From Streptomyces fradiae (GTDB lineage Bacteria; Actinomycetota; Actinomycetes; Streptomycetales; Streptomycetaceae): a DNA stretch of 64,000 nucleotides. Position numbers and translations under genes: made by a program. Shown here piece after piece: positions 43,829-52,713 of this stretch. Each line of letters begins with the position of its first letter. Position 1 is the stretch's first letter. The notes under the pieces are model-generated. The model saw nothing but the letters and a program-made list of their open reading frames with translations, did no database searches and had not been told where the DNA came from. The stretch is from NCBI RefSeq assembly GCF_041270065.1, contig NZ_CP065958.1, forward strand, positions 6,572,001 through 6,636,000. The letters are read 5' to 3'.

Positions 43829-44923
43829 GTGAGCGAGTTGAGGTTCCATTGGTGCTCTCCTCTGGAGAGCGGTCAGAAGAAAGCTTCCGGGCAGTACGAC
43901 GCGGGAAGCCTCGACTTCGACGGCATCGTGTCGTTCGTCAAGGAGGCGGAGGAGATCGGTGTCGATTCCCTTCTGATGGCGATCAGTTACCACATGCCCG
44001 ACCCGCTGCCGATGCTCGGTGCGCTGTCGCACCTGACGGACCGGATCAACCTGCTTCTGGCGTACCGTCCGGGCCTGCTGTCGCCGACGCTGTTCACTCA
44101 GGTGGTCAACACGGTCTCGTGGATGTCGGACAACCGCATCAACCTGAACATCGTGGCGGGCATCTCCCCTAAGGAGCAGGCATACTACGGCGATTTCCTG
44201 GACCACGACGCACGCTATGAACGTGCTAATGAATTCCTGGAAATCATGCATGGCCTCTGGGGGAACGACGGCCCGCTGACCTATGAGGGACGGCACTACC
44301 GCGTCGAAGAGGCGCAGCTGGGCCTCGGTTACAAGGGCGGCGGCAGGCCCCGCGTCTACCTCAGCGGCGCCTCGGGCGTGGCCCAGCGGACGGCCGTGAA
44401 GTACGGCGACTGCTGGCTGCGGTACGCCGACACGCCCGAGGAGATCGCGAAGGCTGCGGAGCCGGTATTGGCGGAGGGGTGTGCTGTGGGCCTGCGTATG
44501 CAGGTCCTGGCCCGTTCGACCAGGGAAGAGGCGCTCGCACAGGTCGCGGAGATGATGCGCGAGCCCGACGAGAAGCAGCGCAGGTTCATCGCCGAGTTCA
44601 TGACCAACGTGGATTCGGAGGCGGTGAAGAACTCCTTCCGCCTCGCGGACGCCTCCGGTGACGACTGGCTGTCGCCCTACCTCTGGTCCGGTGCCGTCGC
44701 CTACCGGGGCGGCCCGGCGCTGTGCATCGTCGGCAGCTACGAGGAGGTCGCCGACTACATCATGGAGTACAAGGCCGTGGGCGTCAGCGAGTTCATCTTC
44801 TCGGGCTGGCCGTCGCGCGAGGAGATGCGCATCTTCTACCGGCACGTTTTGCCGCTGGTCCGGCAGCGCGAGGCCGAGGCTGGCGGTGCCGGGCAGTCCG
44901 ATGCCGCCGGCGCGGTGAACTGA
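43829..44923 (+). CDS. Luciferase-like (SsuD-type) flavin-dependent monooxygenase
   Basis: The 364-residue protein has the alkanesulfonate-monooxygenase-like order: ELRFHWCSPLES at the start, VDSLLMAISYHMPDPLPM, WMSDNRINLNIVAGISP and GGRPRVYLSGASGVAQRTA. It needs reduced FMN, which the flavin reductase at 48.9 kb could supply. GTG 43829 has AGAGG six bases upstream. It is the first intact gene of an eleven-gene rightward run and its stop shares a base with the next ATG. In this setting oxidation of an amine or amino-acid intermediate is more likely than sulfonate use. Confidence 0.88.
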   Translation: MSELRFHWCSPLESGQKKASGQYDAGSLDFDGIVSFVKEAEEIGVDSLLMAISYHMPDPLPMLGALSHLTDRINLLLAYRPGLLSPTLFTQVVNTVSWMSDNRINLNIVAGISPKEQAYYGDFLDHDARYERANEFLEIMHGLWGNDGPLTYEGRHYRVEEAQLGLGYKGGGRPRVYLSGASGVAQRTAVKYGDCWLRYADTPEEIAKAAEPVLAEGCAVGLRMQVLARSTREEALAQVAEMMREPDEKQRRFIAEFMTNVDSEAVKNSFRLADASGDDWLSPYLWSGAVAYRGGPALCIVGSYEEVADYIMEYKAVGVSEFIFSGWPSREEMRIFYRHVLPLVRQREAEAGGAGQSDAAGAVN

Positions 44924-46179
44924 TGGTGCATCCGGCGCGCGAGCGCGCGCAATTCGTGCTCTTCGCCACAGGCGTGCTGCTCGGCCTGGTCGCCGAGCAG
45001 GTCGTCATGTTCAGCGTGCCGCTGCTGATCTTCCAGGACACCGAGAACATCTCCGTACTGGGTATCTCCTTCGCCCTGGAGTGGCTGCCCGGTCTGCTCG
45101 CCTTCCCCTTCGCGGGGCTGATCGCCGACCGGGACGGTGGGCCCCGGCTCTTCTCCCGGGTCAACGCGGGGCGCGCCATCGTGCTCGTGCTCGTGCTGAC
45201 GGTCTGCGCCACGCTGCCGTCCGCGACCGTCCCGGCATTGATGGCCGGCGCGGTGTTCATGTCGCTGCTGATGGCGCCGATCCGGTTGTCGGTGGAGAAG
45301 GCGGTGCTGCTCCTGGCCAAGGGAGAGAAGGTAGCCCGCACGCAGTCGCTGGTGCAGAACATGGAACTGCTGGCCATGGCCGTGGGCCCGGCACTGGCCG
45401 TGCTCGGGTCGGCGTACATCGGCAAGCTGTGGCTGCTGTGTGTCGCCGCGGCACTCTGCGCGGTGGCGGCCCTGTGCTGGCTGCCGCTGCCGAGGGGCGA
45501 GCGTCAGCTCAACCCCGGCAGCGTGGCCAAGACCGTGGGCGAGCTGCGCCTGGGCTGGTCGCTGCTGATCCACAACAGGCCGGTCGTTCTGCTGGTCAGC
45601 ATCAACTTCTCCATCAACCTGGCCTTCGCCACGGCGCTCAGCGTCAACGCGGCCGTCGTCACCGACATCTTCAAGGCACCCGAGTCCTCCTTCGCCCTGC
45701 TCAACACGCTGGTGGGCGTCACGGGTCTGCTGAACCTGATGCTGGTGCCCACCCTGCTGAAACGGTTCGAGGTCAAGGCCCTGGGCGTGTTCGGTTTCGT
45801 ACTGCTCAGCACCTCGCTGCTGGGGCTGGCCTCCGCACCGTCCTTCGTGCTGTACACGGTGGCCTACGTGGCGGCGCTGATGGGCGTGGCGTACTTCAAC
45901 GTCTACAACCGCACGCAGCGAGTCAAGGTCATCCCGTCGAGCCATCTGGGCAAGGTAATGGGCCCCTTCTACCTGCTCAATACCTTGTCGTACCCCATCG
46001 GTGGCCTGCTGATCGCCTTCCTGGGCAACAGCCTGGGTCCGCAGCTGCTCGTCGGGATCCTGGCGGTGCTGCTCGCCCTGTACGGCCTGGTGGTCCTGCC
46101 GCTGACCATCCGCGGGTTCAACTCGGCCATCGCCGCGCTGGAGCAGGAGCGACTGCTCGCGGACGTCCAGGGCGGCTGA
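44923..46179 (+). CDS. MFS transporter, probable exporter of the ATP-grasp cluster product
   Basis: The 418-residue protein has about twelve membrane helices, beginning FVLFATGVLLGLVAEQVVMFSVPLLIF, and an MFS loop FAGLIADRDGGPRLFSR. It resembles DHA3-type drug exporters. ATG 44923 overlaps the monooxygenase stop by one base (TGATG), so translation is coupled. Its place inside the biosynthetic run suggests export or self-protection. Confidence 0.88.
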   Translation: MVHPARERAQFVLFATGVLLGLVAEQVVMFSVPLLIFQDTENISVLGISFALEWLPGLLAFPFAGLIADRDGGPRLFSRVNAGRAIVLVLVLTVCATLPSATVPALMAGAVFMSLLMAPIRLSVEKAVLLLAKGEKVARTQSLVQNMELLAMAVGPALAVLGSAYIGKLWLLCVAAALCAVAALCWLPLPRGERQLNPGSVAKTVGELRLGWSLLIHNRPVVLLVSINFSINLAFATALSVNAAVVTDIFKAPESSFALLNTLVGVTGLLNLMLVPTLLKRFEVKALGVFGFVLLSTSLLGLASAPSFVLYTVAYVAALMGVAYFNVYNRTQRVKVIPSSHLGKVMGPFYLLNTLSYPIGGLLIAFLGNSLGPQLLVGILAVLLALYGLVVLPLTIRGFNSAIAALEQERLLADVQGG

Positions 46180-46226
46180 GCGCACCGCCTCGCTTTCTCA
46201 CCCCGTCTCTACTACAGGAGCAGTAC

Positions 46227-47468
46227 GTGCACATCGTCATCGTCAACCGGTGGCCCAGGTTCACCGAAGGCGTGCGCTGGGACCATGAGCTCACCCGGTA
46301 CGAGGAGTTCATCGACCACGAGGCCCACCAGGTCAGCTATGTGGTGGACCGGGTCGGCGCCACCGGCGTCCTGGCCGGGCGCGAGCGGATCGCCTCGATG
46401 GTCGAAGTGGACGACATCAGCTCCTACGACCACCTGCGCGCCGCGGTGACGGAGGTGACGGAGCGGGTCGGTCGCCCGGTGGACCAGATCATCACGCTGT
46501 CCGAGTTCACGCTCGACGCGGTGGCCCGCGTCCGGCAGTCTCTGGGCATCCCCGGTCCCGGTCCCGACGAGGTGGCCGTCTACCGCAACAAGGTGCGGAT
46601 GAAGGAAATCCTCGCGGAAGCCGGGCTGCGGGTGCCGCACTTCGCCGGCTGCGAGAACGTCGAGCAGACGCTGGCCTTCGCGGAGACGACCGGCTACCCC
46701 CTGATCGTCAAGCCGGTGGATGGCGCGGGCAGCATCGGCGTGCACCTGATCCAGGACGAGAAGGCCCTGCGCGGCCTGTGGGAGACGCGGGAGCCGGGCG
46801 GCTACGAGATCGAGGAGTTCATCACCGGCACCGTCCACCACGTCGACGGCTTTGCCGACGAGGACGGCACGATCGTCTTCCAGGTGGTTTCGCGCTACCT
46901 GAACGACTGTCTGTCCTTCGAAGGCGGCGCCCCGCTGGGGTCGGTCGTCGTCCAGCGGGGACGGCTCCGAGAGCGGATCGAGGAGTTCACGCAGAGCTGC
47001 GTCTCGGCGCTCGGCATGCGCGGATTGCCCTTCCACATGGAGCTCTTCGTCACCGGGACCGAGGAGCTGGTCTTCCTTGAAGTGGCCGGCCGGATCGGCG
47101 GCGCCGAGGTGCCATACGTCATTCACAAGCTGTTCGGCGTGAACCTCTTCGAGGTATGGCTGAAGTCCCTGGTGGGCGAACCCCTTCCGCCGACCCCGAA
47201 GAACGGCGACCCGTCCGGCGGCTGGGTGATCATCCCCAAGCCGCGCGTGCTGCCTGCTGAGGTGGTCTCGTCGGTGCCGATGAGCAGCATGGTCGACTCC
47301 GTGTGGCGGGAACTCGTCCCCCAGCCCGGTGACGTGATCGACGGGAGCGGTGGATACGACAGCCTGCAGAGTGGGCGCGGCATCGTGGTGCACGACTCCG
47401 AGGCACAGGCCGAAGCCGATCTGCGCCGCCTTATGGACGACTTCCGCGTCGAGTTCGCCCAGCGTTAG
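46227..47468 (+). CDS. ATP-grasp ligase 1
   Basis: The 413-residue protein has an N-terminal pre-ATP-grasp domain, then YRNKVRMKEILAEAGLRVPHF, the nucleotide-binding strand PLIVKPVDGAGSIGVHLI and the metal-binding end LVFLEVAGRIGGAEVPYVI. ATP-grasp ligases join a carboxylate, as acyl phosphate, to an amine, making amide bonds without carrier domains. The usual ExNxR metal motif reads EVAGR. The start is GTG 46227 with AGGAG six bases upstream. It is one of three non-identical ligases in the operon, so it probably makes one of several successive bonds. Confidence 0.88.
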   Translation: MHIVIVNRWPRFTEGVRWDHELTRYEEFIDHEAHQVSYVVDRVGATGVLAGRERIASMVEVDDISSYDHLRAAVTEVTERVGRPVDQIITLSEFTLDAVARVRQSLGIPGPGPDEVAVYRNKVRMKEILAEAGLRVPHFAGCENVEQTLAFAETTGYPLIVKPVDGAGSIGVHLIQDEKALRGLWETREPGGYEIEEFITGTVHHVDGFADEDGTIVFQVVSRYLNDCLSFEGGAPLGSVVVQRGRLRERIEEFTQSCVSALGMRGLPFHMELFVTGTEELVFLEVAGRIGGAEVPYVIHKLFGVNLFEVWLKSLVGEPLPPTPKNGDPSGGWVIIPKPRVLPAEVVSSVPMSSMVDSVWRELVPQPGDVIDGSGGYDSLQSGRGIVVHDSEAQAEADLRRLMDDFRVEFAQR

Positions 47469-47544
47469 CGCGTGCAGTGACCGGTCTACCACGCCCGTCG
47501 GCCGTGTTCCGCCAACCCCGATTCCCCAGAGTGGAGTGTTTTCC

Positions 47545-48810
47545 GTGATCGACCGTCCTCTTGTGGCCCTGGTGTACCAGCGGCCGGGCATGCCGTGGAT
47601 GTTCGAAGGCGCCCGGCGGGCGGGGGTGGACGTCGTCCTCATCCACCGGCCGAACCCGCGTCCCGACGAGGCCTTGCCCGCGCAGCTTCCTCCCGCCGTC
47701 GTCCGGACCCTCCCCCTGGACATCTTCGGCGACGAGGCCGGGGCACTTGCCGCCATCGAAGCGCTGCACGGCGAGCGGCCGCTGGCCGCGATCGTCACTG
47801 CGCTCGACGTAGCCGTGCCGTTCACGGCCAGGGCGGCCCGCATGCTGGGCCTCCCGGGCCTGAGCGAGGAGACCTCCTTCGCGGTGCGCGACAAGCGCGA
47901 GATGCGCCGCCGTCTGGAGCAGGCCGGTCTCAACACCCCTGCCTACGTGGGCCTGTCCGGCCCCGAGGACTGGAAGGTCGCGGCAGACCTCGTCTTCCCG
48001 GTCGTGGTCAAGCCCGCTGGCGGCTTCACCAGCCTTGGCGTCACCAGGGTCGACTCCGCGGAGGACCTCGAGACCACGGTGAGGTCCGTGTGGGAGGTCT
48101 GCGAGCGCTACCTCGGCTACGGAGGGAGCTCCGTCCAGTTCGAGGGCCTCGTGGTGGAGGAGTACCTCGACGGTGACGAGTACTGCATCGAGTCGCTGTC
48201 CTACCAGGGCCAGGTGAAGATCCACACGATCGGCTACAAGGGCCGCCCCGAGGGTCCTTACTTCGAGGAGAAGGTCTACCGCGCCCCGGCTCCGCTGTCC
48301 CCGGAGGTCGAGTGGTCCATCATCGAGCAGATCACCGGCGCCCACGCCGCCCTCGGCGTCACCGACGGCCCCACCCACTCCGAACTGCGCCTGCGCGGGG
48401 ACGATGCCTACCTGCTCGAGATGGGCGCGCGGGTGGGCGCTTCCGGTGCCTCCCACCACATCGTGGAGTCGGTGACCGGAGCCGACTTCACCGGCGACAC
48501 GTTCCGCATCGCCATGGGCCGGGAGCCCCTGGGCTGGAACGATCCCGTATGGCACCGGGGCACCGGAGCCATGTACTTCGTCCCCGTCGGCGGATCCGGC
48601 CGCATCACGGAGATCGCCGGCCTGTCCGAGGCCGCCGCCGACCCCAGGGTCGACCGCATCGTCCAGCTTCTGCACCCGGGCGACCGGATCCTCCCGTACC
48701 CCGAGTACTCGGGCTACCCCGGCTTCGTCTTCTCCCGCCACGACTCGTACGAGGACGCCGAGCAGTTCCACGACGCGCTCGACGAGTCCGTGGTCATCCA
48801 CTACGAGTAA
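47545..48810 (+). CDS. ATP-grasp ligase 2
   Basis: The 421-residue protein has an N-terminal Rossmann-like domain (LVALVYQRPGMPWMFEGARR), FAVRDKREMRRRLEQAGLNTPAY, the ATP-binding VVVKPAGGFTSLGVTRV and the C-terminal AYLLEMGARVGASGASHHIVE. It is closest in layout to the biotin-carboxylase/L-amino-acid ligase type of ATP-grasp. GTG 47545 has GGAG nine bases upstream. It is only distantly similar to ligases 1 and 3, which argues for distinct substrates rather than recent duplication. Confidence 0.88.
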   Translation: MIDRPLVALVYQRPGMPWMFEGARRAGVDVVLIHRPNPRPDEALPAQLPPAVVRTLPLDIFGDEAGALAAIEALHGERPLAAIVTALDVAVPFTARAARMLGLPGLSEETSFAVRDKREMRRRLEQAGLNTPAYVGLSGPEDWKVAADLVFPVVVKPAGGFTSLGVTRVDSAEDLETTVRSVWEVCERYLGYGGSSVQFEGLVVEEYLDGDEYCIESLSYQGQVKIHTIGYKGRPEGPYFEEKVYRAPAPLSPEVEWSIIEQITGAHAALGVTDGPTHSELRLRGDDAYLLEMGARVGASGASHHIVESVTGADFTGDTFRIAMGREPLGWNDPVWHRGTGAMYFVPVGGSGRITEIAGLSEAAADPRVDRIVQLLHPGDRILPYPEYSGYPGFVFSRHDSYEDAEQFHDALDESVVIHYE

Positions 48811-48918
48811 GCGCCCCGCCCCCGGACCCCCGCGCGCGCAACCGCCGGGCGGGGCCTGCCGGGCCTGCGCGCCAACCGTCCCGGGCGCCCGTAGGCACCG
48901 GACTTCAAGGAGCCAAAC

Positions 48919-49443
48919 ATGACGACAAGTGCCGCGGCCTTGTCCCCTCCGGCAGCCGGCAGCGCTGCCAAGACGCCCCTGCGCCGTGTCCTGGGCAAGT
49001 TCGCCACCGGGGTCGCGGTGATCGCCTCCCAGAGCGACCAGGGTCCCGTGGGCGTCCTGGTCAACTCGTTCACCTCCGTGTCCCTCACACCGCCGACGGT
49101 GCTCTTCTGCATCAGCACCGGGTCCCGCACCTGGCCGTACATCGAGAAGTCCGGCTCCTTCGCCGCCAGCTTCCTCGCCGACGGGCAGCGGGCGGCGGCC
49201 GAGCGGTTCTGGCGCTCCGACCACGACCGGTTCGCCGGATCACCGGTGACGACCGCCACGACCGGCGCCCCGGTGCTGTCCGAGGCGCTGGGCTACGTCG
49301 ACTGCCGGGTGTCGGACATCCTGACCCGCGACGACCACTATGTCGTGCTCGGCGAGGTCGTGGACGCCGGGGTGCTGAACGCCGGCCGGCCCCTGCTCTT
49401 CTTCGAGGGCGCCTGGAACACGTCACAGGACCCCGCCGCATGA
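48919..49443 (+). CDS. Flavin reductase family protein
   Basis: The 174-residue protein is a split-barrel flavin reductase: LRRVLGKFATGVAVIAS, VNSFTSVSLTPPTVLFCI and DHYVVLGEVVDAGVLNAGRPLLFF. Such small components hand free reduced FMN to a separate oxygenase. The luciferase-like enzyme at the head of the operon is the obvious partner. AAGGAG lies seven bases before the ATG, and the stop overlaps ligase 3 as ATGA. Confidence 0.9.
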   Translation: MTTSAAALSPPAAGSAAKTPLRRVLGKFATGVAVIASQSDQGPVGVLVNSFTSVSLTPPTVLFCISTGSRTWPYIEKSGSFAASFLADGQRAAAERFWRSDHDRFAGSPVTTATTGAPVLSEALGYVDCRVSDILTRDDHYVVLGEVVDAGVLNAGRPLLFFEGAWNTSQDPAA

Positions 49444-50702
49444 GCGAGAGACCGCACGTGGAGCCGGCCGACGCCCCTGAGCTCCTGATGATCGGCGTCG
49501 GCCTGATGGGCCGGCCCTACGTCCACGCCGCGCACCGGCTCGGTCTGCGAGTCCGCGCCGTCGAGGCCGAGTCCCGGGCCGCCGAGGCCCGGGGCCTCGT
49601 CGACGAACTCGATCTGAGCCAGGGTCAGTACGGGGCCCTGGACGAGCTGTGGGCCGAATCCGCCTACACGTCGGCCCAGCGGCGCCGGCCCGACGGCGTC
49701 ATGGCCTTCACCGAGTCGCACGTACTGGCGGCCGCCCTGGTTCAGGACCGTCTCGGACTGCCCGGCCCGTCCCTCCAGGCGGCGTCGATCTCCCGGAACA
49801 AGGCGCTCCAGCGGGGCCGCTTCCGGACCCATGGCATCGGACAGCCGGACTACCGGCTGACCGGCGCCCTGACCGAGGCCGAGCCGTGGGCGTCCACCCG
49901 CCTTCCGGTGATCGTCAAGCCCCTGTCGTCCGCGGGCAGCGAGGGCGTGGAGCTGGTCCCGGACCTGACCGCGTACCGGGAGACCGCGGACCGACGCCGC
50001 ACCGAGGGGCTCCTGCTCGTCGAGACCGCCGCGCAGGGACCCGAGTACAGCTGGGAAGCCCTGGTCCAGGACGGCAAGGTGTGGTTCGCCAACCTCACCG
50101 CCAAGGAGACGACGGGACCGCCCAACTTCGTCGAGCTCACCCACCGGGTGGCCGTGCGACTGCCCGCGCGGGAGGCCGCGGTCGTGGACGCCCTGGGGGA
50201 GTCCGCGATCGAGGCGATCGGCATGCGTACCGGCCTGGTCCACCTGGAGTTCCGGATGACCGCGACGGGCCCGCAGGTGATGGAGGTTGCGGTCCGTACG
50301 CCGGGCGACTACCTCATGGACCTCTGTTCGCTCGCCTACGGGATCGACTGGTTCGAAATGGTCGTCCGTCTGGCCGTCGGAGCGCAGTTGCCTCCTCCGC
50401 CAGAGGCGCCCGTCCGGCACGCGGCGAGCCACTTCATCGTCTCCGAGCCCGGAGTCGTGGTGGCCGTCGAGGGCCTGGACGAGGTGCGCGAGCACCCCGC
50501 CGTGGTGGACGCCGGCGTGTCCGTGGCGGTCGGCGACCGCATCGGCGAGACCTCGTCCTCCGGGCAGCGCACCGGCTTTGCGGTGCTGTCCGCGGCGTCG
50601 CCGGAAGAGCTCGAGGAAGCCCTCGCCCACGTGCGGCGCACCCTCACCATCACGACGGTGGACCAGACCCGTACGAGACCGGGAAGAGACGCACGCGCGT
50701 GA
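49440..50702 (+). CDS. ATP-grasp ligase 3
   Basis: The 420-residue protein has an N-terminal domain starting ELLMIGVGLMGRPYVHAA, then SISRNKALQRGRFRTHGIGQP, the ATP-binding PVIVKPLSSAGSEGVELV and a C-terminal VHLEFRMTATGPQVMEVAVRTPGDYLMDL that supplies metal ligands. The arrangement resembles carnosine-synthase/dapdiamide-type amino-acid ligases. The start overlaps the flavin reductase stop and the end overlaps the SbnA-like gene (GTGA), so it is coupled to 2,3-diaminopropionate synthesis and may use that amino acid directly. Confidence 0.87.
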   Translation: MSERPHVEPADAPELLMIGVGLMGRPYVHAAHRLGLRVRAVEAESRAAEARGLVDELDLSQGQYGALDELWAESAYTSAQRRRPDGVMAFTESHVLAAALVQDRLGLPGPSLQAASISRNKALQRGRFRTHGIGQPDYRLTGALTEAEPWASTRLPVIVKPLSSAGSEGVELVPDLTAYRETADRRRTEGLLLVETAAQGPEYSWEALVQDGKVWFANLTAKETTGPPNFVELTHRVAVRLPAREAAVVDALGESAIEAIGMRTGLVHLEFRMTATGPQVMEVAVRTPGDYLMDLCSLAYGIDWFEMVVRLAVGAQLPPPPEAPVRHAASHFIVSEPGVVVAVEGLDEVREHPAVVDAGVSVAVGDRIGETSSSGQRTGFAVLSAASPEELEEALAHVRRTLTITTVDQTRTRPGRDARA

Positions 50703-51688
50703 CCATTCACGACAAGGCCTACGACATCATCACGGACGACATCTTCCTGAGTCTTCCCGGTGAACTGCCGGGCAGCGAACTGTTCCTCAAGATCGAGGGC
50801 CTGAATCCGGCCGGCTCCATCAAGCTCAAAACAGCCGTCGGACTGGTCTCGGACGCCGAGCTCCAAGGCCTCCTGCGTCCCGGCGGCCGGGTGATCGAGT
50901 CGTCGTCCGGGAACCTGGGCGTGGCGCTGAGTATGGTGTGCGCCGCCAAGGGCTACCGGTTCACCTGCGTCACCGATCCGAACGCGTCGGCGCAGAACGT
51001 GGCGGCCATGAAGGCCCTGGGCACCCAGGTGATCGTGGTGGACGAGCGGGATGCCAACGGCGGTTACCTCGGCTCCCGGATCGCCCTCATCAAGCGTCTG
51101 GTCGCCGAGGACCCGGACCTGCTGTGGACCAATCAGTACGGGAACCCGGCGAACCCCCGCATCCATTCGGTGCGCACCGCCGCGTCCACCATGGCCAGGA
51201 TCGGCCCGATCGACTACCTGTTCGTCGGGGCGGGCACCACCGGAACCCTCATGGGATGCGCGGAGTACTTCCGGCGCTTCTCGCCCCGCACCAGGATCAT
51301 CGCCGTCGACACGGAGGGCTCCGTCACCTTCGGCGGCCCCAGCAGGACCCGGTACATCCCCGGACTCGGCACCAGCCGGCGCCCGGAACTCCTCCAGCCG
51401 CAGCTGGTCGACGAGGTCGCCCTGGTCGACGAGCGGGACGCGGTCCGGGCCTGCCGGGCCATGGCCCGCCGCCACGGCATCCTCGTCGGCGGCTCGACCG
51501 GCTCGGTGCTGGCCGCGGTGATCGAGCGGGCCGACGCCATTCCCACGGGGTCACGGACCGTGGCGCTCTCGCCCGACCTCGGTGACCGCTACCTGTCCAC
51601 CGTGTACGACGACACCTGGGTTGCCGCACGCTTCGGCGTCGAGGCACTCGAACCCGTCGACCAGCCCCAGCTTCCCGTACCGCTTTAG
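50699..51688 (+). CDS. sbnA: SbnA-like PLP synthase (N-(2-amino-2-carboxyethyl)-L-glutamate synthase)
   Basis: The 329-residue protein belongs to the cysteine-synthase fold II family, with the PLP Lys in NPAGSIKLKTA, the phosphate/substrate loop ESSSGNLGVAL and GAGTTGTLMG. In the staphyloferrin B and related pathways SbnA condenses O-phosphoserine with glutamate. The adjacent SbnB-like gene, five bases downstream, makes that function much more likely than cysteine synthesis. GTG 50699 overlaps the stop of ligase 3. Confidence 0.88.
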   Translation: MTIHDKAYDIITDDIFLSLPGELPGSELFLKIEGLNPAGSIKLKTAVGLVSDAELQGLLRPGGRVIESSSGNLGVALSMVCAAKGYRFTCVTDPNASAQNVAAMKALGTQVIVVDERDANGGYLGSRIALIKRLVAEDPDLLWTNQYGNPANPRIHSVRTAASTMARIGPIDYLFVGAGTTGTLMGCAEYFRRFSPRTRIIAVDTEGSVTFGGPSRTRYIPGLGTSRRPELLQPQLVDEVALVDERDAVRACRAMARRHGILVGGSTGSVLAAVIERADAIPTGSRTVALSPDLGDRYLSTVYDDTWVAARFGVEALEPVDQPQLPVPL

Positions 51689-51693
51689 GAGCG

Positions 51694-52713
51694 ATGCAAC
51701 AGATGTTTGAGTTCGACGTGGTAGGCGGCACCGCCGCCCGCAAGATCATCAGCGAGTCCCGCTCCGAAATCGTCTCGGTGGTCCGCGACGCGTACCTCGC
51801 CCACCACCGGGGCGATTCGATCAACCCCAACAGCTACTTCCTGCGCTTCCCCGGCAAACCGAGCGCACGGATCATCGCCCTGCCCGCCTACCTGGGCGGC
51901 GACACGGACGTCGCGGGCATCAAGTGGATCGGCAGCTTCCCCGAAAACATCCAGAACAACATCCCCCGGGCGTCGGCCGTCCTGCTGCTCAACGACTACA
52001 CCACCGGCTACCCCTTCGCCTGCCTGGAGGCCTCGCAGATCAGCGCGGCGCGCACGGCCGCCTCCGCCGTCCTGGGGGCGGCACGGCTGCTCGGCCGCAC
52101 CGAGGCCGAGAAGATCGCCGTGGTCGGCTCCGGCATCATCGCCCGCAACATCGTCGAGTTCTTCGCCGCCGAGAGCTGGTCGGTCGGCGAGTTCGCCCTG
52201 CACGACCAGGTCCCCGACTACGCCAGGTCGCTCGCCACACACATCCGGGAAAGCCTCGGCCACACCGCATCCGTGTCCGACAGCCTGTCGGACGCCCTCA
52301 AGGGCGCCGACGTGGTGGTGCTCGCCACCACGGCCGGTGAGCCGTACATCACCGACCCCGACTCCTTCGCTCCCGGCCAGGTGGTCCTCAACGTCTCGCT
52401 GCGGGACGTCTCCGCCGACATCGTGCTGTCCTCGTACAACGTCCTGGACGACGTCGACCACTGCCTGACCGCCCAGACCTCCCCGCACCTAGCAGAGCTG
52501 AAGAGCGGCAACCGCGACTTTGTGTCCGGCGTCCTGGCCCAGGTCATCGAGGGCGAAGTCACCATGGAAGCCGACCGTCCCCGCATCTTCTCGCCGTTCG
52601 GCCTCGGCGTGCTCGACCTCGCCGTCGGCGCCTACGTGCACCGCCGCGCCGTCGAGACCGGCCAGGCCACTTCCGTCGCGGACTTCTTCGGCGAAACCCA
52701 GCGATGGGGCTGA
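51694..52713 (+). CDS. sbnB: SbnB-like dehydrogenase releasing 2,3-diaminopropionate
   Basis: The 339-residue protein is of the ornithine-cyclodeaminase/mu-crystallin family, with INPNSYFLRFPGKP, WIGSFPENIQNNIPRASAV, the NAD motif VVGSGIIARNIV and DVVVLATTAGEPYI. SbnB oxidatively splits the SbnA product to L-2,3-diaminopropionate and 2-oxoglutarate. TAGGAG precedes the ATG. The pair gives the cluster its own supply of a non-protein diamino acid. Confidence 0.9.
   Translation: MQQMFEFDVVGGTAARKIISESRSEIVSVVRDAYLAHHRGDSINPNSYFLRFPGKPSARIIALPAYLGGDTDVAGIKWIGSFPENIQNNIPRASAVLLLNDYTTGYPFACLEASQISAARTAASAVLGAARLLGRTEAEKIAVVGSGIIARNIVEFFAAESWSVGEFALHDQVPDYARSLATHIRESLGHTASVSDSLSDALKGADVVVLATTAGEPYITDPDSFAPGQVVLNVSLRDVSADIVLSSYNVLDDVDHCLTAQTSPHLAELKSGNRDFVSGVLAQVIEGEVTMEADRPRIFSPFGLGVLDLAVGAYVHRRAVETGQATSVADFFGETQRWG

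Noticed and set aside
50699..51688. Housekeeping cysteine synthase
   Set aside because: The fold is the same, but the adjacent SbnB-like gene, overlapping ligase gene and lack of sulfur-assimilation neighbours favour the SbnA role.
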